From assembly GCA_009193035.1 (NCBI GenBank), contig SWDT01000281.1, positions 62,001 through 126,000 of the forward strand: a stretch of 64,000 nucleotides of DNA. Reading direction: 5' to 3'. This stretch comes from Halicephalobus mephisto (lineage: Eukaryota > Nematoda > Chromadorea > Rhabditida > Panagrolaimidae). Under the pieces are notes generated by a model. That model was not told the origin of the DNA and did not search any database. It saw only the letters and a list, made by a program, of their open reading frames with translations. Shown in pieces: positions 1-10,400 of the stretch (its first letter is position 1; each line of letters begins with the position of its first letter). A program made the position numbers and the translations under genes.

Positions 1-251
1 CACTCCAAAGGAAATCGAAGTAAGTTTTATTTTTATATAAAAGTTGAAAAATTACTGTATTATAGGTCAAAGTCAATGGAAACAACCTTGTTATCCACTT
101 TCGTCACGAATTGAGAAACGATAATTATGGATCTGTTGCTCGCGAAATTTCACGTACTTACAAGCTCCCCAGTGACGTGGATCCGGCCACCTTGAAGTCC
201 AACCTCAGCAGCCGTGGCGTTCTGACCATCACTGCTCAAAAGAAACACTGA
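1..251 (+). CDS. hsp-12: Small heat-shock protein, HSP-12 type (3' part)
   Basis: This is the 3' end of a small heat-shock protein gene whose start lies before the window. Exon pieces are 1-19 and 66-251, separated by a 46-nt intron (20-65, gtaagt...tatag) in phase 0. The last exon encodes 61 residues and a TGA stop. The reading starts at VKVNG and carries the alpha-crystallin hallmarks RHELRND, REISRTYKLP and SSRGVLTIT. Such 12-kDa proteins have almost no N- or C-terminal extension and act as cytosolic ATP-independent holdases. The intron falls at exactly the same place (after EIE, phase 0) as in the gene at 2839-3489, so the two are tandem paralogues. Family assignment is strong; the precise orthologue is not. 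Confidence 0.9.
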
Positions 252-2838
252 ATTTCCTCATTTTTAAATTTCTCCAAATTTAAAATTGAAGAAATTTAAA
301 CTCGGAAAAAGTTAGAAATAATTACTATCCAATTTTAATGAGTACTATCGAAAGTAGGAAATGTACTCCAGGAAGTACTATTTTTTAAATCAAGTTTCTC
401 ACCGATTAAATTCGGGAATTTCGGTTTTATTATGTATTGGTTTATATTATTGTGTTAGTGTAAAAATTAAAAGTTCTTACAAGTGTTTCAATGTTTTAGG
501 ATTTTACAGAAAATTCCAAAATTTAGGTAAAACGAGCGAATTGGTTTCAATAATTTCTATTCCCTATTTTTGCAGTCCTTCGCTCTATAAGATAATTCAA
601 GCATCGTATAAGGAAAATATTATTAAAAAAAATGAAAGTTGTGGTTTTCTAAAAAGTTCGGAAATTTAGGTAAAAAAGAAGGAAAAGAGTGAGCGCGAGT
701 GGAGAGAGAGGAAAAAATAAATAAAGAGTGAGAGAGAGAGAGTGGAAGGAGAGAAAGGACGGAGTGAGTAAAAGGAGAGAGAGGACAAAGGGAATGAAGA
801 GAAAGAGAGAAAGGACAGGGCGAGTGAAGAGAAGAACGAGTAAAAGGAGAGAGAACAGGACGAATGAAAGGAAAGAAAGTCCATCATACCAAAAGATTGC
901 CAGATTTGCTGCTTTTTCCATGTTTGTGTTCTTCTCTCCCTTTGCGCGCGAATTTAAAAATTCCAAAAAATAAAAATCACTTTTTAAAAACTTTTAATAC
1001 TTTTTAATGTTCAATTATTCATTTTTAAGCTGTATATATCAAATTACCATAATTTTTCTCCAGTAAAAATATTTTTTATATACTTGTTTTAAATTTCACA
1101 ATTTAAACAAATAAAACTTTCTTTGCGGATTTTGTTTACGTGCAGGAAGAAAAAATTTCGGGACGCAAAATATATTGTTTATCCAGATCCTGCGATCGTC
1201 GGGATTACAGCTAGAAGATTTTACTTGTTTTATGGTGGCGGCCAACTGCTCGATTTTGTGTTTTAAACTTTCGAAAACACAATTTTTACAAATTATAAAT
1301 TTTAAAATTTTAAAAAATTATAAATTCAAAAAAATTATAAATTTAAAAAAATTATAAATTTAAAAATTCAAAAAAATTATAAATTTAAAAATTCAAAAAG
1401 TTAAAAAATGAATCAATTTAAAAAACTTTAAAAATTAGAAATTTTAAATATTTTTAAATTTTTTAGGATTTTTCCAGAAATGAAAATATTTTACACAAAA
1501 ACCTTATTTTTATGTGACAGTTGTTTCGTAATTTTACACTATTTTGAAATCAATGTTCGGAAATATGTCCTTTCTAGACACATCTGGGGATTTACAGATT
1601 AAAGACCACCTGAGAAAAGAGCCTCTGGCAATTTTCGGAGTTGCTGTATTTACTACTGTATCGACAAGTACTCAACAAACTCCAAAACTACAGTATCTCG
1701 TTGAATTCTAATTGATCGGAACGGCGATAACACCACCGATCCAGAAAAAACAACAATTTTAACGAAATTTCATCGATCGTGTTTGCGTTTTTATTTTATA
1801 AAACGTTTATAATAAAGTTTAATTATCCAAATCTGAATCCACAATAAATCGAAAACGAGACATTTTTTCGAACACTAATGTTCTAAAATATTCTAAAAGT
1901 TAAAATTTCTACTTTTTTAAATTTCGTAATTTTCAAAAAATATAAAAATCAAAATTTTCTAATTTTTTAAAAATATTGTAAAATCAAAATTTTCTAATTT
2001 TTTAAAAATATTGTAAAAATCAAAAATTTCGTAATTTTTTAAAAATATTATAAAATTTAAATTTTCTAATTTTTTAAAAATATTGTAAAATTTAAATTTT
2101 CTAATTTTTTAAAAATATTATAAAATTTAAATTTTGATCTTAGAAATTTAAAAATTTTGTAATATTTTTCAATTTTTTCAAAGAAAACGGCGGCGTAGTG
2201 CTTTGGAGATCTTCAATAAGTGGATTTATTGTGAGTTTTCTCTGACTCAAAAACTATTTTTAAGCTCGATGGTGGGGATGTTGAAGAAGCACGGTGGAAA
2301 CTTAAAGATCGACGTCTCAAATCTCCACTTTGACTTTGACAGTCAATCCAAAACTTGCGCAAGAGTGGGCCCCGATTCTTGGATGTCTCAAGAGCTCAGT
2401 TTAGATAAATTTTTCAAACATAATTTTCCTTAAAAATTTTTATTCCAAAATATTTCTAAAATTAAAAATTTACTTTTTAAATTCCTTTCAAAATTAAATT
2501 TTTTTCGAACGTAATTTTCCTTAAAAATTTTTATTCCAAAATATTTTTAAAATTAAAAATTCACTTTTTAAATTCCTTTCAAAATTAAATTTTTTCAAAC
2601 GTAGTTTTTTTTAAATTTTCAATTTAAAATATTTTTAAATTTTTAAATTAAATTTTTTCAAACATAATTTTCCTTAAAAATTTTTATTCCAAAATATTTA
2701 AAAATTTATTTTTTTAAATTTAAAACATTTTTTAATTCCAGAAATGATTATTTTTGTTTTGTTCGAAATTTAATGTATTTTTTTAAATTTTTAAAAATAA
2801 TTATTTTTAATTTTTTAGTAAATTCGAAAACTACAGTA
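252..2838. other. Intergenic region between the two hsp-12-like genes
   Basis: No clear gene is seen. It contains a purine-rich repeat copy (660-970), A/T homopolymer-rich stretches (1270-1460, 1900-2160, 2440-2810) and two less AT-rich islands. Island one holds an ATG-to-TAA frame of 52 codons at 1553-1711 (starts MFGNMSFLD). Island two (2170-2440) holds a 76-codon frame at 2203-2433 on the plus strand. Neither resembles a family I know. A TTTTTTAG acceptor at about 2812-2819 just upstream of the next start codon could be a trans-splice site or a 5'UTR intron end. Confidence 0.5.
660..970. repeat. Purine-rich dispersed repeat with GCGCGCGAATTT core
   Basis: A strongly strand-asymmetric stretch (GAGAGA, AAGGAGAGAG units) from about 670 to 880 is followed by a sequence reading like CCAGATTTGCTGCTTTTTCC and then by TTTGCGCGCGAATTT at about 941-955. 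The same order of blocks recurs near 13660-13880 (inverted), 44400-44580, 56740-56860 and 61740-61920 (inverted), so it is one member of a dispersed family. The open frames on both strands here are composition artefacts. Confidence 0.6.
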
Positions 2839-3489
2839 ATGACTACTATTCCTATTGGACACGACTGGGTTGGAGAAACCTGGGATTGGCCTCTGCAACA
2901 CAACGACGGGGTCGTCAAAGTCACCAACACCCCTGAAAAATTCGAAGTCGGACTTGATGTTCAATTTTTTACTCCAAACGAAATCGAAGTAATATTTATT
3001 ATTTTTATTTCCCAATTTATTTAATTCCAAATTTTTAAATTTATCCATTTTTAACATTTCTAAAATTAATTTATTTTTAAAATTTATTTTCAAAAATTTA
3101 AAATTTAGAATTTTTTAAAAATTTAATTTAATTTTTAATTTCAAATTTTGAAAATAAATTTAATTTTTTTTAAATTTAAGTTTAAATTTTTTAATTTTAA
3201 TTTTAATTTTTTTAATTTTTACTTTAATTTTAATTTTTAATTTTTAATTTTTTTAATTTCAATTTAATTTTCAATTTTATTTTTTTTATTTTTTTAATTT
3301 TAGGTAAAAGTTTCTGGAAATGAAATCTTGATCAATTGTCGTCACGAAATCCGTAACGATGCTCATGGATCCGTCACTCGTGAAATTCACAGAGCCTACA
3401 AACTTCCCGCTGACGTCGATGTCTCCACTTTGAAGTCCCATCTGTCCTCCAGAGGTGTCCTCAACATTTCTGCTCAGAAAAAAAAATAA
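2839..3489 (+). CDS. hsp-12: Small heat-shock protein, HSP-12 type
   Basis: This is a complete two-exon gene. Exon 1 is 2839-2988 (50 codons) and exon 2 is 3304-3489 (61 codons plus TAA), joined in phase 0 across a 315-nt AT-rich intron. The product is 111 residues, about 12 kDa. The N-terminus carries TWDWPLQHNDG-type residues (ETWDWPLQHNDGVVKV) and FEVGLDVQFFTPNEIE. The second half carries RHEIRNDAHG, REIHRAYKLP and SSRGVLNIS, so it is nearly all alpha-crystallin domain. These are the features of nematode HSP-12 chaperones, which unlike most small heat-shock proteins have minimal flanks. It is a tandem paralogue of the gene ending at 251. No TATA box or heat-shock element was found immediately upstream, but a three-unit HSE-like site lies about 600 nt downstream at 4093-4105. 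Confidence 0.93.
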
Positions 3490-3829
3490 ATAATTTCTAA
3501 AAAAAATTATATTTTAAAAAACAAAATTTTAGGATTTTTAAATTTTGTAATTTTTTTCATTTTAACATATTTCAAATAATTTTTTTTTATTCACGTTTCA
3601 TAAATTAAAAATTAAATTCCGGTTTGATTCATCGTCGAAAAAATACTTGGTCAATGTTAAAGGCCAATTTCGAAAGGACAAGTTTCGCAATGCTGAATCA
3701 AACGGCTAGAAACCGAACAACGAAGAAACTCATGCCTCCAAGCAAGTCAATTCTCCGATAATGATCTCATTTTTTATCGGGAAAATTTTACTTTTTCTCC
3801 TGGTTTCTAGTGAGTTGAAAGTTCCTATA

Positions 3830-4420
3830 ATTTTTCCAGAATTTTTCTCAATTTTTCTAGAATTTTGAAAAATTTCGAATAATTTTATAAAATTTTCTCA
3901 ATTTTGAGAAATTTCAGAATTCTTCCAAAATTTCGAATAATTTTATAAAATTTTCTCAATTTTGGGAAATTTCAGAATCCTTCTAGAATTTTGAAAAAAT
4001 TTTTTAATTTTAAATTTTTCAGAAATTTTAGGAATTTTTTGGATTTTCTAGAAATCTCAGGAAATTTTTTGAATTTTCACTAGAATTTCAAAGAAGCTTC
4101 TGGAATCACAGACAAGTTTCCAGAATCTTTCGGAATATTGATGAAATTTGTAGAATTTTTGAAGATTTTGAAAAACATTTAAATATCCATAAATTTTTGA
4201 AAATTGTTAAAAAACTAGGAAATTTTAGAATTTAATATAAACTTTCAGAATTTTCTAGAAGTCCATTAAAAACTTAAAATTTTATAAAAATTTCCAGAAT
4301 TTTCTAAAATTTAATATAAACTTTTAAAAATTTATAAAATTTTTGAAACTTCTAGAAGTCTATTAGAATTTTCTAAAATTTTATAAAACTTCCATAATCA
4401 AGTGCAAAATAAACTTTGAA
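3830..4420. repeat. TTCTAGAA-rich degenerate satellite
   Basis: Degenerate repetition of blocks like CTAGAATTTT, TTCCAGAATTTT and AGAAGTC. Many blocks contain inverted GAA/TTC pairs. Positions 4093-4105 read GAAGCTTCTGGAA, which fits three alternating units of the heat-shock element GAAnnTTCnnGAA. Similar stretches recur at 5430-5900, 10090-10290, 41640-42240, 58960-59350 and 60000-61160. Confidence 0.6.
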
Positions 4421-5429
4421 TTTTTACGAAAAATTCCAAAAATTTATGAAAAATTCCAAAAATTTATGAAAAATTCCAGAATCAAGTACAAAATTCTTAA
4501 ACTTTTTAAATTTTTACGAAAAATTCCAAAAATTTATGAAAACTTTCGGAATTTTGAAAAATTTCAGAATCCAATATTAAAATTCTTAAAATTTTTGATT
4601 TTTATAAAAAATAAACTTTTTAAATTTTTATGAAAACTTAGAATTTCATACATTTTTATAATTTTCTAAAAATAAAAAAAAATAAAAATAAACATTTTTA
4701 TTCAAAAAATTTTTAAATAAAATAATTTTCTTTAAAAAAACATATTTATGCACAAAATAAATCATCTATAAATTTTTTGAAATCTTTTTTGGAAGAACGG
4801 CTAAATAATCTGGTTTTCTGTCGTCCCCAAATCCCCCAAAGTCGATCGAGGACTTCGACCATGAATTTTTATAAAAATCTTTGAAAATTTCATATTTTAT
4901 ATATTTTTATAAAAATCTTTGAAAAATTTCACATTTTATATATTTTTATAAATATCTTCAAAAATTTCATATTTTATATATTTTTATAAAAATCTTCAAA
5001 AATTTCATATTTTATAAATTTTTCATTTCCGCCCCCGATTATTTTTTTTGTTTGAAAATTAAAAAATTTTAAGAATTTTGTTTTCAAACAAATTCCGAAA
5101 AAAAATTTTTTGAAATTTCCGAAGTTTGTTTACTTTTGTGTAGATTTCAGCATTCGGTAAAAATTTGTGCTTTGAATAGTCTACTTTGACATAACCTTGG
5201 AATTAGATAAATCTTGAAATTAGTCCAGAAGCAGATCCGAGTCTTCTTCGACCTCGATTTCTCCTCGCGCTGTCCAGCCTCGTTTCCCTTGCGGCATTGT
5301 TCCGACAGATTGATTCTTTTTCGAGTTTGTTATAGCCAGCATTCCGTAAATACTTTTATACTCTTCCATAATACTGCTAAATTTAAAAAATATATTAAAA
5401 TTTAAAAAATATCATAAAATTTCTAAAAA

Positions 5430-5900
5430 TTTTCAAAGATACTGTAGAAAATTCTAAAATCTTTTAGAATCTTAAGAAAATTTTTATATTCTTCCATAAT
5501 ACTGCTAAATTTAAAAAATACTTTAAAATTAAAAAAATATTTTAAAATTTCTAAAAATTTTCAAAGATACTGTAGAAAATTCTGAAATCCTCTAGAATTT
5601 TGAGAAAATTTTCTTTATAATATGATAACGTTTAAAAAATATTATAAAATTTTATGGAAATTTTTAGAATCTTCAAGGATACTGTAAAAAATCCTGAAAT
5701 TTTTTCTTTTAGATATTGTAAAGATTCATGAAAACTTACAATTTTAAAAATTTCAAAAATTTTCGTGGAAGATTCTGGAGCCTTCTAGAATCCAACTTGA
5801 TATTCTCAAAGTTGTAAGAATTTAACAGAACCTTCTGAAGTCTTCCAGAATCTCGTAAAAGTCCTAGAATTTTCAGAATACTGTAGAAAAGTCAAAAATA
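5430..5900. repeat. Second TTCTAGAA-rich degenerate satellite
   Basis: Same class as 3830-4420. It contains repeated GATACTGTAGAAAATTCT and CTTCTAGAATCC blocks, and GAAGATTCTGGAG at about 5769-5781, which is a near three-unit heat-shock-element pattern. Confidence 0.55.
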
Positions 5901-7059
5901 AATAATTCTAAAAATTCTCGAAATCTGTATCAAGATAATTTTGAAAAATTTCCCATTTTTAAAATTAACATTTTATTAAAAATTTAAATTTTCTGGAAAT
6001 TCCTATCGAGACAATTTTTAAAATTTTTATGTTTTTAAAAATTTTGAAATAAAATTATACTTTTAATTTATAAATATTTTCGAAATTATTTAAATTAAAA
6101 AATTTAAATTTTTTGGAAATTCCTATTGAAACAATTTTTATGGTTTTGGTATTTTTAAAATTATTTAAGTTAGAAAATTTAAATTTTTTGGAAATTCCTA
6201 TCGAGACAATTTTTACGGTTTTGGTATTTGATTTTTGAGAATCAGATGAAAGACTTTGAGTTGTTAATTTCGGTCTTGCTTCCGTGCATGACTCAACGAT
6301 TCCCGGAAAAAGGCGGTTCCAGTTTAGAATCTAGGCGGTCTGGAAAATTCTCCCGATTTTTATTATTTGTACTTGACAGACTTCTAATTTGTCTAATAAA
6401 CCAGATACGTCTATTGATTCAAATGACAATCCATTAATCAGTCAATAGCGCCTCTGGCAAGCCATAGTTTTGGATTAAATAAAAGTTAGCAAAAATTGCG
6501 CACAATTCTGATTTACGCTATTTCTATTCGATTGCGGTTTTTTACGCGTCATTGTCATGCCCAAAATCAATTTTTTTATTTTCTATTTTCTTCAATTCTT
6601 AATGAAAAACGTGTTATTAGACGTTATTTTGATTTTCTCAGATTACAGTAGTTTAATTTTTTAAAATTCAATTCGAAAATTATATTTTTCAATATTTTCG
6701 ATATTTTTAATTTTTTTAAATATTTTTAATTTTTTTTTATTTAAATATTTCTAAATATTTTAAATATTTTTAATTTTTTAAATTTTAATATTTTAAAATA
6801 TTTTTGATTTAAATATTTTCAATTTTTTTGATTTAAATATTTTTCGATTTATAAAAGTTTTTTATTTTCTCAGATTACAGTAGTTTAATTTTTTAAAATT
6901 CAATTCGAAAATTATCTTTTTTAATAATTTTAGTAATTTTAAATATTTTAAAAGTATTTTAAGTATTTTATAAATTAGTTAAAGAAGTTTTTGATTTTCT
7001 CAGATTATCCTAGTTAAATTTTCTAAATTTCATACTTTTTAAAATTGAATTTTAAAATA

Positions 7060-7375
7060 ATTTTTTAAATTTTAATAAATATGTGTTTTCATTTTTTTAA
7101 AATAATTAAAATTGATTTTTTTTAAATAATTTATTTTTTAAAATGTTTAAAATTGATTTTTTAAAATGTTTAAAATTAATTTTTTAAAATAATTTAAATT
7201 TTTAAAATGTTTAAAATTGATTTTTTTTAAATAATTTATTTTTTAAAATAATTAAAATTGATTTTTTAAAATGTTTAAAATTAATTTTTTAAAATAATTT
7301 AAATTTTTAAAATGTTTAAAATTGATTTTTTTTAAATAATTTATTTTTTAAAATAATTAAAATTGATTTTTTTAG
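7060..7375. repeat. AT-only tandem repeat of about 105 bp
   Basis: A unit built from TAAAATTGATTTTTT, AAATAATTTATTTTTT and TAAAATGTTTAAAATT is repeated about three times. It ends just before the TTTTTTTAG acceptor that precedes the dual oxidase start. Confidence 0.6.
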
Positions 7376-7422
7376 TTATTCGGATATTTCCAAGCTCTGC
7401 TGCTGGAAAAGTTTGAAAATCC

Positions 7423-10400
7423 ATGCAGCAACGTCGTCGTCGAAGATTTTACGGATTTGATTTAACTTATATCTTCAGTGTTTTATTTTTATTTTTTATT
7501 CCATTGAATTTTGGTGAGTTTTTTGCACAAAAAAAATTCTGCAAAAAATTGAGACTCTTGAAATAAAAATTTTATTCAATTAAAACAAGTTTTTTTTTAA
7601 ATTTATAAATTTTAGGATTAGACAGAGTTGAGGAATTTCAAAGATATGATGGATGGTTCAATAACCTGGCTAATCCTCAATGGGGAAGTGTCGGAAGCAG
7701 ACTTCACAGAAATGCCCCCAGCAATTACGAGGACGGGGTCTACCAGGTAGTCTCCCATCTGCCATCGGCAAGAGTCATTTCAGGTGAATTATTTTTAAAA
7801 TTTCTCTATTTTAAATTTTTTTTATTTTTAAAATTTCTCTATTTTTTAAAATTTTTTTTATTTTTAAAATTTCTCTATTTTTTAAAATTTTTTTTATTTT
7901 TAAAATTTCTCTATTTTTTAAAATTTTTTTTATTTTTAAAATTTCTCTATTTTTTAAAATTTTTTTTATTTTTTAAAATTAATCTATTTTTTAAAATTTC
8001 TCTATTCTAAAATTTCTCTATTTTAAAATTTCTTAATTTTAAAATTGTCAAATTTGTTTTTTTAGATTTATGATTTTTAATTTCTTTGAATTTTAAGTTT
8101 TTTAAATTTAAATATTTAGATTTACTGTTCAAAGGAGAATCTGGAATTCCATCAAGACGGAATTTGACTACAATGTTGGCTTTCTTCAGTAAGTATTTTT
8201 AAATATTTAAAAATCTTATTTACTTTCGAAGAATTGAGGAATTTTTTTTTCGCACAAGGACCATCGTTTCGTGAAAGCTCAGATGTAATCGCATCAAAGA
8301 CGCCAAACAGAAACTGGTCACTGTTGCGCTGTCTTGAATGCAAATGTGACAAAACGGAAGAAACGAGAGATTTCTTCGATAATCGATAAATCTGAAAAAA
8401 ATCAGAATTCGTGCAAAATGAATAATTGCAATTTTCACAATTTAAATGATTCATTTTTGGATTTTTGAAGATACTGTAGAATTTTATGGAGGATTCTGGA
8501 GTCTGTAGGCATCTAGTAGAAGTTTTTGAAAATTTTAAAATTTTGAAATTTAAAAAACAAATTTTAAATTTCGAAGGATACTGTAGAAATTTCTAAAATC
8601 TTCCAGCATCTTTTAAAAGTTCCTGAATCCTATGCTTCAATAAAAATATTTAAAAATTTTTAGAATTTTCAAAAATTCAGTAAAAATTTCAAATTTTTTA
8701 CAATATATGTAAAATTTTTAATTTTTTACAGTATGATTGAAAATTTTTTATTTTTTCGACAATATGCAAATTTTTTATTTTTTTAAATATAATTGAAAAT
8801 TTTTTATTTTTTACAGTATGATTGGAAATTTGAATTTTCTACAATATATTTAAAAATTTCTTATTTTTTCGACAATATGCAAATTTTAAATTTTTTACAG
8901 TATGATTGGAAATTTGAATTTTTCAGGTCAGGTTGTTGCTTATGAAGTGATGCATTCCACCCAGAACAGTTGTCCGCTTGAGATGATTAAAATCCCGGTT
9001 CCGAAATGTGACAATGTATTTGATAAAAATTGCGAAGGTAAAACAGAAATTCCGTTTTCTCGCGCGAAATACGACAAAAGCACAGGCCAAGGATTGAATT
9101 CTCCCAGAGCACAGGTAATTGTTAAAAAATCCAAAAAGTAAACTTTGGAATTTTTAGGTTAACGAAAGAACAAGTTGGATTGATGCTTCTTTCATCTACA
9201 GTACTCAGGAGCCGTGGGTGGCGGAGTTGAGGTCTTGGGAAAACGGGACTTTGGCCGAGGGGCCGATGAGGGGATATCCGCCGTTGAACAACCTGAACAT
9301 CCCTTTGAATAATCCGGCACCTCCGCAGATCCACAGATTGATGAATCCTGAAAGATTGTTTATCTTGGGCGATTCCAGAGTCAACGAAAATCCGGGACTT
9401 TTGAGTTTCGGTTTGATACTGTATCGTTGGCACAACATCCAAGCTCAGAGGATGAAGCAAATCCACCCGGATTGGACCGACGAAGAACTCTTCCAAGCCG
9501 CCAGGAGATTCGTTATCGCAACTCTTCAAAAAATAATTTTATACGATTTCGTTCCGGCTCTGCTGAACGACCCCAACGCCATCCCCAGATACGAGAAGTA
9601 CAAACCCTACATGCCCCCGGGCATTTCCCATTCCTTCGCAACAACGGCCTTCAGATTCCCTCATTCAATTGTCCCTCCGGCGTTGTTTCTTCGTCAGAAA
9701 GGATGTGAATTCAGAAAAGAAGTCGCCGGATTTCCGGCTTTGAGGTTGTGTCAGAATTGGTGGAATGCTCAAGACATTGTTCAAGAATACACCGTTGACG
9801 AAATCATCCTCGGAATGGCTTCACAAATAGCCGAAGATGAAGATCACATTGTCGTAGAAGATTTGAGAGATTTCATTTTCGGACCTATGCATTTTACGAG
9901 ATTAGATGTTGTTTCAACTTCGATCATGAGGGCCAGGGACAACGGAATTCCACCCTACAACCAGCTCAGGAAGGTCTTCGGATTACCTTCCAGGACTTTC
10001 GAAACCATCAATCCCAGCTTCACACGGGCTTTTCCTGATGTAAGGTTTCTAGAAATTATTTTAAATTCAATTTTTCGAAAATTTTGGAATTCTCGAAAGT
10101 ACTGTAGAAAATTCTGAGGTTTTAGGAATCTTCAAAAAATTCTAGAATTTAGTGGAAAATTTTGAGAATTTTGTGGAAGTTACTAGAATCCAAGTGAAAG
10201 ATTCTGGAATTTTAGAAATTCTCGCAGAAAAATCCGAAACTTTTTAGGATTCTGTAAAAACTTCCAGAATCTTTGTGGAAGATTTCGAAATTTTAAAATT
10301 ATTTTAATTTTATTTAATATGATTCTTAAGAAGTTTAAAAATTATTTAAAATCGAAAATTTTTTTAAAATTATTAAAAATTAAATTTTTTTAAAATTATT

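Larger units (their letters stand above)
3490..7422. other. AT-rich intergenic DNA with several repeat classes
   Basis: No gene was found between the second small heat-shock gene and the dual oxidase start codon. It holds TTCTAGAA/TTCCAGAA-rich satellite-like stretches (3830-4420 and 5430-5900), near-identical short tandem copies around 4860-5010 and 6110-6230, and an AT-only repeat at 7060-7375. Short islands of mixed composition at 4790-4870, 5210-5370 and 6230-6560 contain only short frames of no recognisable family. Confidence 0.55.

Noticed and set aside
649..966. Minus-strand 105-codon frame rich in Ser, Leu and Phe
   Set aside because: It is the complement of a GAGAGA-type repeat; composition keeps all frames open and the same repeat recurs elsewhere.
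8152..8454. Overlapping minus-strand frames in a dual oxidase intron
   Set aside because: They lie across the end of exon 3 and the following intron, on the opposite strand, without splice signals or family resemblance.
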